This document shows, piece after piece, positions 52,862-62,061 of a stretch of 64,000 bases of DNA. The DNA comes from Bryobacter sp. (GTDB lineage: Bacteria > Acidobacteriota > Terriglobia > Bryobacterales > Bryobacteraceae), in NCBI GenBank assembly GCA_022843625.1, contig JALHNH010000027.1, positions 1 through 64,000 of the forward strand, read 5' to 3'. Each line of letters begins with the position of its first letter. Positions within the stretch are counted from its first letter, which is position 1. A model generated the notes under the pieces. It was given only the letters and a program-made list of their open reading frames with translations. It was not told the origin of the DNA and did not search any database. The translations under genes were made by a program, and so were the position numbers.

Positions 52862-54098
52862 AGAATTCCCTGGCATCCCCACCGCCGACTGGGAGGCCGC
52901 CATCATCGCAGACCTCAAAGGTGCCGACTATCAGAAAAAGCTCACCTGGAAGTCTGAAGACGGTATTGTGATCCGGCCCTACTATCGCAGCGAAGATCTT
53001 CCTCCGTCGTCAGTCCCCACGCGCGCAGCAGAAACCTGGCAGATCCGGGAAAGCCTGGAAATCCCAGCCAACGCCATCAACGCCGCACAGTGGCATGACA
53101 ATGGCGCAACTCCCGTCCAGGAACTCGCCTTCGCCCTGCTCGCCGCCGCCGATCGCCTGGAAGCCGGCGACACAAACGTCGCATTCGTATTCGGCATTGG
53201 CTCCAACTACTTCTTCGAAATAGCCAAGCTCCGCGCCGCCCGCCTGCTCTGGGGGAACCTGACCTCCGCCTTCGGTCTCGCACCCTCGCCCGCGAAAATC
53301 CACGCCCGCACCGCTCTTGCCAACAAGTCGATCTACGACCCTTACACGAACCTCCTCCGCGTCACAACGGAAACATTGTCAGCTGCTATCGGTGGGGCGG
53401 ATTCAATCACCGTCGTTCCTGCGCACTTCCCTGCCCGCCTCGCCCCCAACGTCCAGCACGTCATCCAGGAAGAAGCCCGCGTCGACACTGTCCCCGATCC
53501 CTCCGCCGGCTCCTACTTCATCGAATCACTTACCGACACTCTTGCCCGCGAGGCTTGGGCGCTCTTCCAGCAGAATCCTTCCATCGACGATTCCCTCGCA
53601 GTTGCTCGTACAGCTAAAGAAAAAGCGTTTGCTCTGCGCCGAACGATCATGGTGGGGGTCAATAACTATGTCGACGCCGCCGAATCGCTTGACGGTATTC
53701 CCACCGATATTGAAGGTTCCGGGTGGCGCCTGGCCCGGCCTATTGAGCTGATCCGCCAGCGAGTCGAACGTCATCCGCAACCCCTCCATGTCCACTTGCT
53801 AAAACACGGTGAATCCAACCTTCGCGCTGCTTTCTCGCGCAACTTCTTCGCCTGCGCCGGCCTCAAAATCACCGAAAGCGATACCGTCGATCCCGCCGCG
53901 AACTTGATCGTTCTCTGCTCCACCGACCCCGAGTACCCCGCCTTCGCAGCCGGCATCCTGCCGCAAGCGAAGGTCCCTGTCCTCATTGCCGGCAATCCCG
54001 CAGAGAAGCCCCCCGGCATTGCCGGATACATCCATACACAGTCCAACCAAGTGGAAAGCCTCAACGAATGGATCACCAGGCTGGGAGTAGCTCACTAA
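52854..54098 (+). CDS. mutA: Methylmalonyl-CoA mutase small subunit, short form
   Basis: A 414-residue small (beta) subunit. The start at 52854 ([15 protein letters not shown]) has GGAGG about eight bases upstream. The visible blocks are [53 protein letters not shown] and [14 protein letters not shown], all of the mutase barrel. It has no DGHDRG cobalamin motif, as normal for this non-catalytic partner. It is about 200 residues shorter than the Propionibacterium small chain (around 638): the middle of the barrel between PVQELAFAL and GIGSNYFFE is missing, which is a shortened form and not a frameshift. mutB follows after one base. Confidence 0.88.
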   Translation: MSKEFPGIPTADWEAAIIADLKGADYQKKLTWKSEDGIVIRPYYRSEDLPPSSVPTRAAETWQIRESLEIPANAINAAQWHDNGATPVQELAFALLAAADRLEAGDTNVAFVFGIGSNYFFEIAKLRAARLLWGNLTSAFGLAPSPAKIHARTALANKSIYDPYTNLLRVTTETLSAAIGGADSITVVPAHFPARLAPNVQHVIQEEARVDTVPDPSAGSYFIESLTDTLAREAWALFQQNPSIDDSLAVARTAKEKAFALRRTIMVGVNNYVDAAESLDGIPTDIEGSGWRLARPIELIRQRVERHPQPLHVHLLKHGESNLRAAFSRNFFACAGLKITESDTVDPAANLIVLCSTDPEYPAFAAGILPQAKVPVLIAGNPAEKPPGIAGYIHTQSNQVESLNEWITRLGVAH

Positions 54099-54099
54099 C

Positions 54100-56169
54100 A
54101 TGCGCCGCCCCGACTTCTCCCAAATCCCGTACACAGCCCCTGCCCCTGCCGCGCCGCTCACCGGCATGGATCATCTGGATTACGCCGCCGGCCTGCCGCC
54201 CTACCTTCGCGGCCCGTATTCCACCATGTATGTCATGCAGCCCTGGACCATCCGCCAGTACGCCGGATTCTCCACCGCCGAAGCCTCCAACGCTTTCTAC
54301 CGCCGCAACCTCGCCGCTGGCCAGAAAGGTCTCTCCGTCGCCTTCGATCTTGCCACCCACCGAGGCTACGATTCGGATCATCCTCGCGTCCCCGGTGACG
54401 TCGGCAAGGCTGGTGTTGCCATCGATTCCGTCGAAGATATGAAGATTCTGTTCGACCGGATTCCGCTCGATCAGATGTCCGTCTCCATGACCATGAATGG
54501 TGCTGTACTGCCTATCATGGCCTTCTATATTGTTGCGGCCGAAGAACAGGGTGTCGCACCCTCAGCACTCGCCGGAACCATTCAGAACGACATTCTCAAA
54601 GAGTTCATGGTCCGCAACACCTACATCTATCCACCCGCTCCGTCCATGCACATCATTGGCGATATCTTCCGGTACTGTTCGGAGAAGATGCCGAAGTTCA
54701 ACTGCATTTCCATCTCCGGCTACCACATCCAGGAAGCAGGCGGAACTGCAGAAATCGAGCTCGCTTACACCCTCGCCGATGGCCTCGAGTACCTCCGCAC
54801 CGGCATCGCCAGCGGCCTGTCCATTGACGAATTCGCCCCGCGCCTGAGTTTCTTCTGGGGCATCGGCATGGACCACTTCACCGAGATCGCCAAGCTCCGA
54901 GCCGCTCGTGTGCTTTGGGCTCGCATCGTGAAATCGTTCCATCCGGCCAACCCAAAATCGATGGCTCTCCGCACGCACTCGCAGACCTCCGGCTGGTCGC
55001 TCACTGCGCAGGATGTCTTTAACAACGTGGCTCGCACCTGCATTGAAGCGATGGCCGCCGCCCTCGGTCACACCCAGAGCCTGCACACCAACGCGCTGGA
55101 TGAAGCCCTCGCCCTGCCCACTGATTTCTCTGCCCGCATCGCCCGCAATACCCAGATCTACCTTCAGGAGGAAACCGGCATCTGCCGCGTTGTTGACCCC
55201 TGGGCGGGCAGCCACCACGTTGAAACCCTAACCCACAACCTCATGGAACGCGCCTGGGAACTGATCGAAGAGGTGGAAGCCCTCGGTGGCATGACCAAAG
55301 CCATCGAATCTGGTCTGCCCAAAATGCGCATTGAAGAAGCCGCCGCCCGCCGTCAGGCCCGCATCGATTCCGGCAAAGAAGTCATCGTCGGCATCAACAA
55401 GTATCAGCCTGAAACAGAAGAGCAAATTGAAGTACGCGACATCGACAACCAGGCCGTTCGCATCTCCCAGCTCGAACGACTGGCCGCCGTCAAAGCTTCC
55501 CGCAACCAGGCTGCTGTGGACGAGGCTCTCGCAGCCCTCACAACTGCTGCTCGTTCCGGTGAAGGCAACCTGCTCGATCTCTCTGTTCGCGCGGCCCGCT
55601 TCCGGGCTACACTCGGAGAGATCTCTTCGGCTCTTGAAACCGTCTTCGGCAGGTATCAGGCAGTGAACCGCACCATCTCCGGCATTTATTCCGCTGAAAG
55701 CCAATCCGACCCCGAGTTCCGCAAAGCGCAAGAACTCGCCACCGCCTTTGCCGCTCAGGACGGCCGCCGCCCCCGCATCCTGATTGCCAAGCTTGGTCAG
55801 GACGGCCATGACCGTGGTGCAAAAGTAGTCGCCACCGCCTTCGCCGATCTTGGCTTTGATGTCGACGTTGGCCCCCTTTTCCAGACCCCCTCCGAAGCTG
55901 CCCGTATGGCCGTCGAAAACGATGTCCACGTCCTCGGCCTCTCTACCCTCGCAGCGGGACACAAAACGCTTGTCCCCGAAGTTCTAGAGCACTTGAAGAC
56001 ACTCGGCAGGCCCGATATCCTGGTCGTCGTCGGTGGCGTAATCCCGCCGCAGGATTATGATTTCCTCCTGGCTGCCGGTGCCACTGGCGTCTTTGGCCCC
56101 GGCACTGTCATCCCCGTTTGCGCGCAGACCATTCTGCGAGCCCTTCTGGACAATTCGAGTGCGCACTAG
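54100..56169 (+). CDS. mutB: Methylmalonyl-CoA mutase large subunit (cobalamin-binding)
   Basis: A 689-residue catalytic subunit that isomerises (R)-methylmalonyl-CoA and succinyl-CoA by radical chemistry with adenosylcobalamin. The TIM barrel shows [53 protein letters not shown] and [12 protein letters not shown]. The C-terminal B12 domain has [12 protein letters not shown], with the His that displaces the lower ligand. The length is normal. It is preceded by mutA and overlaps the meaB GTG by 11 bases. Confidence 0.97.
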   Translation: MRRPDFSQIPYTAPAPAAPLTGMDHLDYAAGLPPYLRGPYSTMYVMQPWTIRQYAGFSTAEASNAFYRRNLAAGQKGLSVAFDLATHRGYDSDHPRVPGDVGKAGVAIDSVEDMKILFDRIPLDQMSVSMTMNGAVLPIMAFYIVAAEEQGVAPSALAGTIQNDILKEFMVRNTYIYPPAPSMHIIGDIFRYCSEKMPKFNCISISGYHIQEAGGTAEIELAYTLADGLEYLRTGIASGLSIDEFAPRLSFFWGIGMDHFTEIAKLRAARVLWARIVKSFHPANPKSMALRTHSQTSGWSLTAQDVFNNVARTCIEAMAAALGHTQSLHTNALDEALALPTDFSARIARNTQIYLQEETGICRVVDPWAGSHHVETLTHNLMERAWELIEEVEALGGMTKAIESGLPKMRIEEAAARRQARIDSGKEVIVGINKYQPETEEQIEVRDIDNQAVRISQLERLAAVKASRNQAAVDEALAALTTAARSGEGNLLDLSVRAARFRATLGEISSALETVFGRYQAVNRTISGIYSAESQSDPEFRKAQELATAFAAQDGRRPRILIAKLGQDGHDRGAKVVATAFADLGFDVDVGPLFQTPSEAARMAVENDVHVLGLSTLAAGHKTLVPEVLEHLKTLGRPDILVVVGGVIPPQDYDFLLAAGATGVFGPGTVIPVCAQTILRALLDNSSAH

Positions 56170-57178
56170 ACAGTCTCGCCTCACGGCTAGCGAATACGTC
56201 GACGGTATCCTTGCTGGAAGTCGCGTTACCCTGGCCCGCGCCATCACCCTCATCGAAAGCGATCTCCCTTCCGACGCAGATCTGGCCGCCGAGGTCCTCG
56301 ATCGCATCTTGCCGCACACTGGCGCTTCCCGCCGCATTGGTATCTCCGGCGTTCCAGGGTCTGGCAAATCCACCTTTATTGATACCCTCGGCATGCACCT
56401 CATCCGGGACCGCAACGAGCGACTTGCCGTCCTCTCAGTGGACCCCTCCAGCCCCTTCTCCGGCGGCTCCATCCTCGGGGACAAGACCCGCATGGAGCGC
56501 CTCGCAGTTGAAGATCATGCTTTCATTCGTCCCTCCCCCGCTCGCGGCCACCTGGGCGGCGTCGCCCGTCGCACCCGTCCCGCAATGTTGCTCTGCGAGG
56601 CCGCTGGCTTTCGCAACGTGATCGTTGAAACCGTTGGCGTCGGCCAGTCTGAAACTGCTGTTCGATCCATGACCGATTTCTTCCTCCTCCTCACCATCGC
56701 CGGTGCCGGGGATGAATTGCAGGGCATTAAGCGCGGCATCCTCGAAATGGTGGATTGTGTCGCTGTCAACAAAGCCGATGGCACCAATAAGTCAAACGCT
56801 CAACGCGCTCGCGCCGAACTCGCCTCCGCCCTTCATCTTTTCCCCGCCTCCCTCACCGGCTGGACGCCTCCAGTCGTGGTTTGCTCGGCCTTAGCCGGAG
56901 AAGGCGTGTCCCAAATCTGGGACATCGTACTGGCCCACCATACCCATCTCGAATCCGGCGGCCATCTCGCCGCGCAGCGGCGCGAACAATCCCTTGCCTG
57001 GATGCACGAACTCATTGCAATCGGCCTTGAGGATAGCTTTCAACGTCACCCGGGCGTTAAGACCCGCTTCTCAGAAATCGAGCGGAGCGTCCGCGATGGA
57101 AATACAAGTTCCTTCGCCGCAGCCAACGAGTTACTTCATTTGTTCATGAATTCCCATCGCCCCCCGTCAGGAGAATAG
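56159..57178 (+). CDS. meaB: MeaB/ArgK-family G-protein chaperone of methylmalonyl-CoA mutase
   Basis: A 339-residue SIMIBI GTPase that protects and repairs the cobalamin of the mutase. The N-terminal helical part ([14 protein letters not shown]) precedes the Walker [10 protein letters not shown], the switch [18 protein letters not shown], the Walker B-like [12 protein letters not shown] and the base motif NKADG. I chose the GTG at 56159 (VRTRQSRL), which overlaps the mutB stop; an ATG at 56057 would add 34 residues with an unlikely composition lying inside mutB. It is always a mutase neighbour, which fits. Confidence 0.93.
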   Translation: MRTRQSRLTASEYVDGILAGSRVTLARAITLIESDLPSDADLAAEVLDRILPHTGASRRIGISGVPGSGKSTFIDTLGMHLIRDRNERLAVLSVDPSSPFSGGSILGDKTRMERLAVEDHAFIRPSPARGHLGGVARRTRPAMLLCEAAGFRNVIVETVGVGQSETAVRSMTDFFLLLTIAGAGDELQGIKRGILEMVDCVAVNKADGTNKSNAQRARAELASALHLFPASLTGWTPPVVVCSALAGEGVSQIWDIVLAHHTHLESGGHLAAQRREQSLAWMHELIAIGLEDSFQRHPGVKTRFSEIERSVRDGNTSSFAAANELLHLFMNSHRPPSGE

Positions 57179-57185
57179 AACCGTT

Positions 57186-58685
57186 ATGCCGCTACCCTTC
57201 CCCATACTCACACCCGAAGAGGCTGCCGCTCTGATACAAAATGGGCAAACCATAGGGTTTAGCGGCTTCACCCCCGCTGGAGCCGCCAAAGCGATTCCCA
57301 AAGCCATCGCAGCCCAGGCCATCGCCGAACATGAGGCGGGCCGCCCCTTCCAGATTGGCGTTCTAACCGGGGCCTCCACCGGCCCGTCGCTCGACGGCGC
57401 CCTTGCCGCTGCAGAAGCCATCAGCTTTCGTACCCCCTATCAGTCCGACCCCCTGTTGCGTGCTCAAATCAATTCCGGCCAGGTACGCTTCGTCGACATG
57501 CACCTGTCGCAACTTCCCCAGATTGTTCGCTACGGATTCCTCGGCCCCATTCATTTTGCCGTTGTCGAGGCCGCCGATATCACCGCCGGCGGCGGTATCG
57601 TTCTCACCACTTCCGTCGGGGCATCGAACACCTACCTCAATTGCGCCCAAAAGATCCTCATTGAGCTAAACCGCCGTCATCCCCCCACGCTCCTCGGGAT
57701 GCACGACATCTTTGAGCCAAAGGATCCCCCCACTCGCGACGCCATCCCGATTTATACTCCCTCCGATCGTGGAGGTGCCGCCATGGTCGTAGTCGATCCC
57801 AGAAAGATCGCCGGCATCGTCGAAACCAACCTCGACGATGAGGCCGGCGGCTTCGATTCGTCCAACACCGTCACTGAGAAGATTGGCCAGAACGTCGCCG
57901 AATTTCTGGTTCGCGAAATGCACTCCGGCCGTATCCCAAGGCAGTTTCTCCCGCTCCAGTCCGGTGTGGGTAACATCGCCAACGCCGTTCTCGCCGCCCT
58001 CGGAGAGCGCAGGGAAGTGCCAGCCTTTGAGATGTATACCGAAGTTTTGCAGGACTCCGCCATCCCCCTCCTCAAGAGTGGTCGCTGCACCTTCGCCTCC
58101 ACCTCGGCTCTCACGCTAAGTCCCGCCATGATGAAGGAATTCTACACGGATCTCGACTACTTCCGCAGCCGCATTCTTCTCCGTCCGCAGGAGATCTCCA
58201 ATCATCCTGAAATCGTCCGCCGCCTTGGCATTATCTCGATGAATACGGCTATTGAAGTCGATCTCGGCGGCAACGTAAACTCAACACACGTCATGGGCCG
58301 CCAGATGATGAACGGCATCGGTGGCTCTGGCGACTTCACGCGCAACGCCTATGTGTCTATCTTCTCCTGCCCATCGGTTGCCAAGGGCGGCAAGATCAGC
58401 GCCATCGTACCTCTGTGTTCGCACATCGATCACAACGAGCATTCCGTACAGATAGTCATCACCGAAAACGGTGTCGCCGATCTACGGGGCAAGGACCCGA
58501 AGGAGCGTGCCGACCTGATCATCGACAAGTGCGCCCACCCCGAATACCGCGACCAGCTCCGCACTTACCTCCGCCTCGTAAAAGATGGCCACGTACCCCA
58601 ATCTTTGTCGCTGGCATTTGCCATGCATCGCCACTACCTCACCAACAACGACATGCGCAACATCGAATGGGAATCGTGGCGCTAG
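57186..58685 (+). CDS. Acetyl-CoA hydrolase/transferase family; likely succinyl-CoA:propionate (or acetate) CoA-transferase
   Basis: A 499-residue class I CoA-transferase. The FSGFTPAGAAKAIP N-terminal motif, GGIVLTTSVGASNTYL, QSGVGNIANAVLAAL and MYTEVLQDS are those of the succinate CoA-transferase group (Cat1/AarC/ScpC). The Glu in TEVLQ (about residue 286) is the position that forms the glutamyl-CoA intermediate. VDLGGNVNSTHVMGRQMMNGIGGSGDF and NGVADLRGKDP are also conserved. It starts seven bases after meaB. In this cluster it would exchange CoA from propionyl-CoA to succinate, closing the cycle without ATP; acetate as the acceptor is also possible. Confidence 0.9.
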   Translation: MPLPFPILTPEEAAALIQNGQTIGFSGFTPAGAAKAIPKAIAAQAIAEHEAGRPFQIGVLTGASTGPSLDGALAAAEAISFRTPYQSDPLLRAQINSGQVRFVDMHLSQLPQIVRYGFLGPIHFAVVEAADITAGGGIVLTTSVGASNTYLNCAQKILIELNRRHPPTLLGMHDIFEPKDPPTRDAIPIYTPSDRGGAAMVVVDPRKIAGIVETNLDDEAGGFDSSNTVTEKIGQNVAEFLVREMHSGRIPRQFLPLQSGVGNIANAVLAALGERREVPAFEMYTEVLQDSAIPLLKSGRCTFASTSALTLSPAMMKEFYTDLDYFRSRILLRPQEISNHPEIVRRLGIISMNTAIEVDLGGNVNSTHVMGRQMMNGIGGSGDFTRNAYVSIFSCPSVAKGGKISAIVPLCSHIDHNEHSVQIVITENGVADLRGKDPKERADLIIDKCAHPEYRDQLRTYLRLVKDGHVPQSLSLAFAMHRHYLTNNDMRNIEWESWR

Positions 58686-58776
58686 CCAATTTATCGAGGG
58701 TCGCTTTCCGTTAAGACTTCCGCTGCGCTTAGATTAGGAACGTATTTGCGTTCGAAGCGGCAGGAGGCATCTCGAG

Positions 58777-58902
58777 TCAAGACACATCGTCAGGCCAGAA
58801 TTCATAACGCGGAAGCGAGCAGATCGATTGCAGCAACAGCTCGGCCGGCTCCGCACTGGCGCCCGCCCCAGCGCGGAGCCACACCGAGCCACGAAACACC
58901 AC
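58777..58902 (-). pseudogene. Remnant of a VapC-type PIN-domain toxin
   Basis: Read on the minus strand from GTG 58902, 41 codons end SLPRYEFWPDDVS. This matches the L-P-x-[HR]-x-F-W-P-D-D segment found about two-thirds through VapC toxins of this kind. The N-terminal PIN core with its acidic residues is gone, and a stop directly follows the match; another frame continues with LDSRCLLPLRTQIRS. It begins overlapping the end of the VapB-like frame, as in intact pairs. It is almost surely non-functional. Confidence 0.45.
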
Positions 58903-59060
58903 TACTCGTCGTCCAGCGCATTCACATCTTCTGTACTTAGAGGGCGAAGACAGCGAAAGACGGGAAAATCATGATCGCTCATGCGAATCCGAATGGCATC
59001 GGAATTCTTCATCGATTGCAAAATCAAATCCCTAACCACCTGCCCAAGGCTGCGTTTTTT
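58902..59060 (-). pseudogene. Remnant of a VapB-type antitoxin
   Basis: The minus-strand frame ending at 58902 reads SEKKRSLGQVVRDLILQSM, then DHDFPVFRCLRPLSTEDVNALDDE. This resembles the S-L-G-x-V-V-x-x-L helix and the DGFPVFP..R..VT-E-V-N-x-L-x-DE tail of antitoxins paired with VapC. The normal N-terminal DNA-binding strand does not appear in this frame: the open frame to 59162 starts with an unrelated Cys/Arg-rich stretch. It is directly followed by the VapC-like piece, which strengthens both calls. Decay or sequence error are both possible. Confidence 0.42.
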
Positions 59061-59354
59061 CTCGCTCACAATCGCACGGCAACACAGACCGGCGTGACAC
59101 AAATTCCAGGCAGCCATCCTGCGCCGGCCTTTCCCCTTCATTGTCACAATCGGTCTCACCAACTGCGCCTCAAACTAGCTCGCACCCAACGATTCCCCCC
59201 CCCCATTGGTAGCCTTTCTATGCTCTGTACGATAGGCTTCCCCCTCATCCTGTTGCAGCAACCCGGCCCAGACTTCCGCTCCCCCCGCCTCCATCCAAAA
59301 GCTGAGATCCAGCATTCGGCTCGAGCTCTTACTTTGCAGAAATCAAGTCGAATT
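59061..59354. other. Non-coding spacer with a C10 run
   Basis: Between the VapB-like remnant and the end of the sulfatase gene I see no convincing gene. A run of ten C residues lies at 59195-59204 and a shorter C run near 59290. A 44-codon minus frame ends near 59180 but matches nothing I know. Plus-strand frames here are open only as shadows of the sulfatase. Confidence 0.4.
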
Positions 59355-60731
59355 CTACTTCCGCAGCAATGTGGCCTCGGCATCCCTTGGCAGAGGTTTC
59401 CCAAGCAATTTCTGCGAATCGCCCGTCTCCTTGAGCCAGGCATCGAGGCGTCCGCGAAGTTGCACAAGCGTGCGAATCTGCCGGGGGTCGGCCGCGAGAT
59501 TCACCAGTTCGCCCGGATCCCGGCGCAGATCGTACAGCTCTTCGGCGGGACGGTGCTTGAAAGCCTCAACCACAGCCCGGGCTTGGGCATCTGTTTCGGC
59601 TGCACGTTCCCAGCTCTGCCAGTACTTGAAGCCGGCGGCGGCGCCATCGCGGTTGTCGTGCGTGGAGTGCTGGAGCTCGGGGTGGAGGTTGCGGATGTAC
59701 TTCCAATCGGCGGTGCGGATGCTGCGAATGGGAAACACATTCCAATCGCCGTCTCCGTTGTGCGCGGTAAAGATCTCGCGGCGGTGTTCTTTGGCCCGGC
59801 CGAGCAGTACAGGCGCAAAAGAACGGCCATCCACCCCCTGGGGGACTGTGCCACCGGCAAGGTCGACCAACGTGGGCAGAATGTCGATCCACTGCACCAT
59901 GGCATCGGTCCGCTGGCCGGCGCGGATGACGCCAGGCCACGCCGCGATCATTGGTGTTCGAATGCCGGTGTCATATAGATTCCACTTGCCAAAAGGCCAT
60001 TGCGCACCATGGTCACTGGTGTGCAGAAACACCATGTTCGTCCCGAACTTCGCCCGTGCGGCGTCATAGACCTTGCCTAGTTCGTTATCCATGTTGGAAA
60101 TAGCGGCAAGATACTGCGCCCGCGCTTCACGTGTCTCCAGCGTTCCGACAGACTTGACCGGGAGGCGAACGCTGGCCGCGTCAATTGATGCATGGTTGGT
60201 GGGCCAGGGGACATGGGGCCAATTGGAGCCAACAAAGAGCGCTAGCGGCTGAGTTGAGTCGCGCTTGGCCAAAAACTCGAGTGCGGAACTTACCGCCGCA
60301 GGGTTGTGGTAGGTGTCGTTAGCGAAAGTGTCGAAGCCGTAGTCAGCGGTGTAGCGGTAATGAGAAACCTTGCCGAATGCAGCAGTTTCGTAGCCAAGTT
60401 CCTTTAGATACGAAGGCAGCTTGCGAAGCTCGGCCCGGGGCTTGGTATGGTTGGCCTCAGCGCCATTGCGTGCAGGGTACAGGCCTGTGAGCAGCGCAGC
60501 GCGGCTGGGCGCACAACTGGGCGAAGCGACGAAGGCACGAGAAAAAACAAGGCCTTCCTGCGCAATACGCTGCATGTTCGGCGTGGCCGCATCCTCTGAT
60601 CCGTAGACAGAAGAGTCCAGCAACCCGTGATCGTCAGACAGAAAGACCACAAGATTCGGCCTCTGCACGGCGCGCTGCGACCAGGCAAGTGCCGGTAAGC
60701 CGGCCAGCAATTGACGGCGTGAAATCATCAC
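59355..60731 (-). CDS. Secreted type I sulfatase (formylglycine-dependent)
   Basis: A 458-residue sulfatase with a Tat-like N-terminus (MMISRRQLLAGLPALAWS). The sulfatase signature SCAPSRAALLTGLYP holds Cys73, the residue converted to formylglycine (C-x-P-S-R). The metal ligands begin at VVFLSDDHG (Asp33-Asp34), and HTSDHGAQWPFGKWNLYDTG contains the second metal pair and active-site Lys. It resembles the heparan N-sulfatase-like group that cuts sulfated sugars. No formylglycine-generating enzyme is in the window. It is 79 bases upstream of nothing on its strand other than the VapBC-like remnant. Confidence 0.9.
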   Translation of the reverse strand: MMISRRQLLAGLPALAWSQRAVQRPNLVVFLSDDHGLLDSSVYGSEDAATPNMQRIAQEGLVFSRAFVASPSCAPSRAALLTGLYPARNGAEANHTKPRAELRKLPSYLKELGYETAAFGKVSHYRYTADYGFDTFANDTYHNPAAVSSALEFLAKRDSTQPLALFVGSNWPHVPWPTNHASIDAASVRLPVKSVGTLETREARAQYLAAISNMDNELGKVYDAARAKFGTNMVFLHTSDHGAQWPFGKWNLYDTGIRTPMIAAWPGVIRAGQRTDAMVQWIDILPTLVDLAGGTVPQGVDGRSFAPVLLGRAKEHRREIFTAHNGDGDWNVFPIRSIRTADWKYIRNLHPELQHSTHDNRDGAAAGFKYWQSWERAAETDAQARAVVEAFKHRPAEELYDLRRDPGELVNLAADPRQIRTLVQLRGRLDAWLKETGDSQKLLGKPLPRDAEATLLRK

Positions 60732-60810
60732 TCACACATACTTTCACAACTATTTTTTGCCTGCTCCAACGCTGGCCTCAATCCCTCCAAGGAAAGCCCT
60801 ACCCCGGCCC

Positions 60811-62049
60811 TCAGCTCTGCTTCGCCGCCACAGGCTTGCCCGGCGCAACTGGCTTACCCGGAGCCACTGTCTCATCCGGATGCAACACAACTTCCTCGCC
60901 ATCCTTCAGCCCTTCCAGAATCTCCACCGCAAGCGCCCCCCGGTGCCCCGGCGTAACCTTTCGCAACTGCGCCAGGCCGTTCTCAATCACATACACCGAC
61001 CACGCTTCACCCGTGCGAAACAGCGCATTCGCCGGCACCTGCAACACACGCTCGCCCTCCCACATCACAAAGGCCGCCTCAACGCGGTAGCCATCGCCCA
61101 GTTGCTTCCACTCGGTCTCGGCCGAAACAATATCCGCCACCACCCGTACACGCTGCTCCTCAACACCCAGCGCCGACACCTTCGTAAAGCCTCCCGGTTC
61201 AATCACTCTGACGCGAGCCTCCAGCGGCTTGTCCCCACCCCACCGCGTCAGAATCACTCGCATACCGGGCACCGTCCGCACGGCATCGGCAGAAAGCAAC
61301 TCCACAACCACCTCAAGCGCACTAGCATTGCCCACCTCAAGCAGCGCCTCACCCGCATTGACAAACCCTTCGCTCTCACGCAGAACTTGGATCACACGTC
61401 CGCCCGATGGCACCACCACCGGAACCACTTCCCCGCCAGCACCCGCCGGACGCAGCGCACTCTGCGCAACACCCACTTCAGCCCGCGTAGCAACTGCTTC
61501 CGCTCGGGCCGCCGCCACCTGTTTCTCTGCGGTAGCAACAGCGCCCTCGGCACGGCGCAGTTCCGTTGTCGTTCGATCCAGTCGCGACGCAGGTACATCT
61601 CCGGTCTTGGTCAGCTTTTCGTCACGATCCCGTTCGCGCCGCCAGTGTTCAAGATCAACACGCGCCGTCCGAACCTGTTCCTCAAACGTGCGTATGCGAG
61701 ACTCGCTCGCACCTACAGCGGCTTCTAGCGCCTTCACACGGGCGCGCGCCGTCTCCGTCGATCGGACATCCAGCGCCATCGCTCGCGGAGCTTCAATCTG
61801 CGTCACTGCTGCACCCGCCGCAACACTATCGCCAGCCTTCCAGCGTAGCCGCCGCATCACTCCGGCAACCGGCGCAGAAATCACATAGCGTGACCGCAGC
61901 CGCGTCTTGCCCTCCTCCTCCACCGTCAGGCGCAGCGGCGCCAAACCCGCCTTTGCCGATTCCACTGGCACAGGCTGCGGCCGCAACGACATGGCGATGC
62001 CGGCAACTACAACGAGGCCAAGAACGATCACCCAGATCCAGCGTTTCAA
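60811..62049 (-). CDS. HlyD-family periplasmic adaptor (membrane fusion protein)
   Basis: A 412-residue adaptor: one N-terminal membrane helix (WIWVIVLGLVVVAGIAMSL), a beta-barrel/lipoyl start (RSRYVISAPVAGVMRRL), a long alpha-hairpin (about residues 100-200, rich in Glu, Arg and Ala heptads) and the second lipoyl half (VPSGGRVIQVLRES). It would link an inner-membrane pump to the outer membrane. The gene lies 12 bases after the FtsX-type permease, its likely partner. The substrate is unknown. Confidence 0.85.
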   Translation of the reverse strand: MKRWIWVIVLGLVVVAGIAMSLRPQPVPVESAKAGLAPLRLTVEEEGKTRLRSRYVISAPVAGVMRRLRWKAGDSVAAGAAVTQIEAPRAMALDVRSTETARARVKALEAAVGASESRIRTFEEQVRTARVDLEHWRRERDRDEKLTKTGDVPASRLDRTTTELRRAEGAVATAEKQVAAARAEAVATRAEVGVAQSALRPAGAGGEVVPVVVPSGGRVIQVLRESEGFVNAGEALLEVGNASALEVVVELLSADAVRTVPGMRVILTRWGGDKPLEARVRVIEPGGFTKVSALGVEEQRVRVVADIVSAETEWKQLGDGYRVEAAFVMWEGERVLQVPANALFRTGEAWSVYVIENGLAQLRKVTPGHRGALAVEILEGLKDGEEVVLHPDETVAPGKPVAPGKPVAAKQS

Positions 62050-62061
62050 GCTTTTCTTCTC

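Noticed and set aside
59195-59204. C10 run as a phase-variable tract
   Set aside because: It is not inside or just before a supported gene, so switching would have no visible effect.
58971-59978. A long plus-strand frame (335 codons) over the spacer and the sulfatase
   Set aside because: It is antisense to the sulfatase, which has clear catalytic motifs; the translation is Arg/Pro/Leu-rich with no recognisable domain.
60757-61728. A 323-codon plus-strand frame over the HlyD adaptor
   Set aside because: Antisense shadow in a GC-rich gene; His/Arg/Asn-rich and unlike any family.
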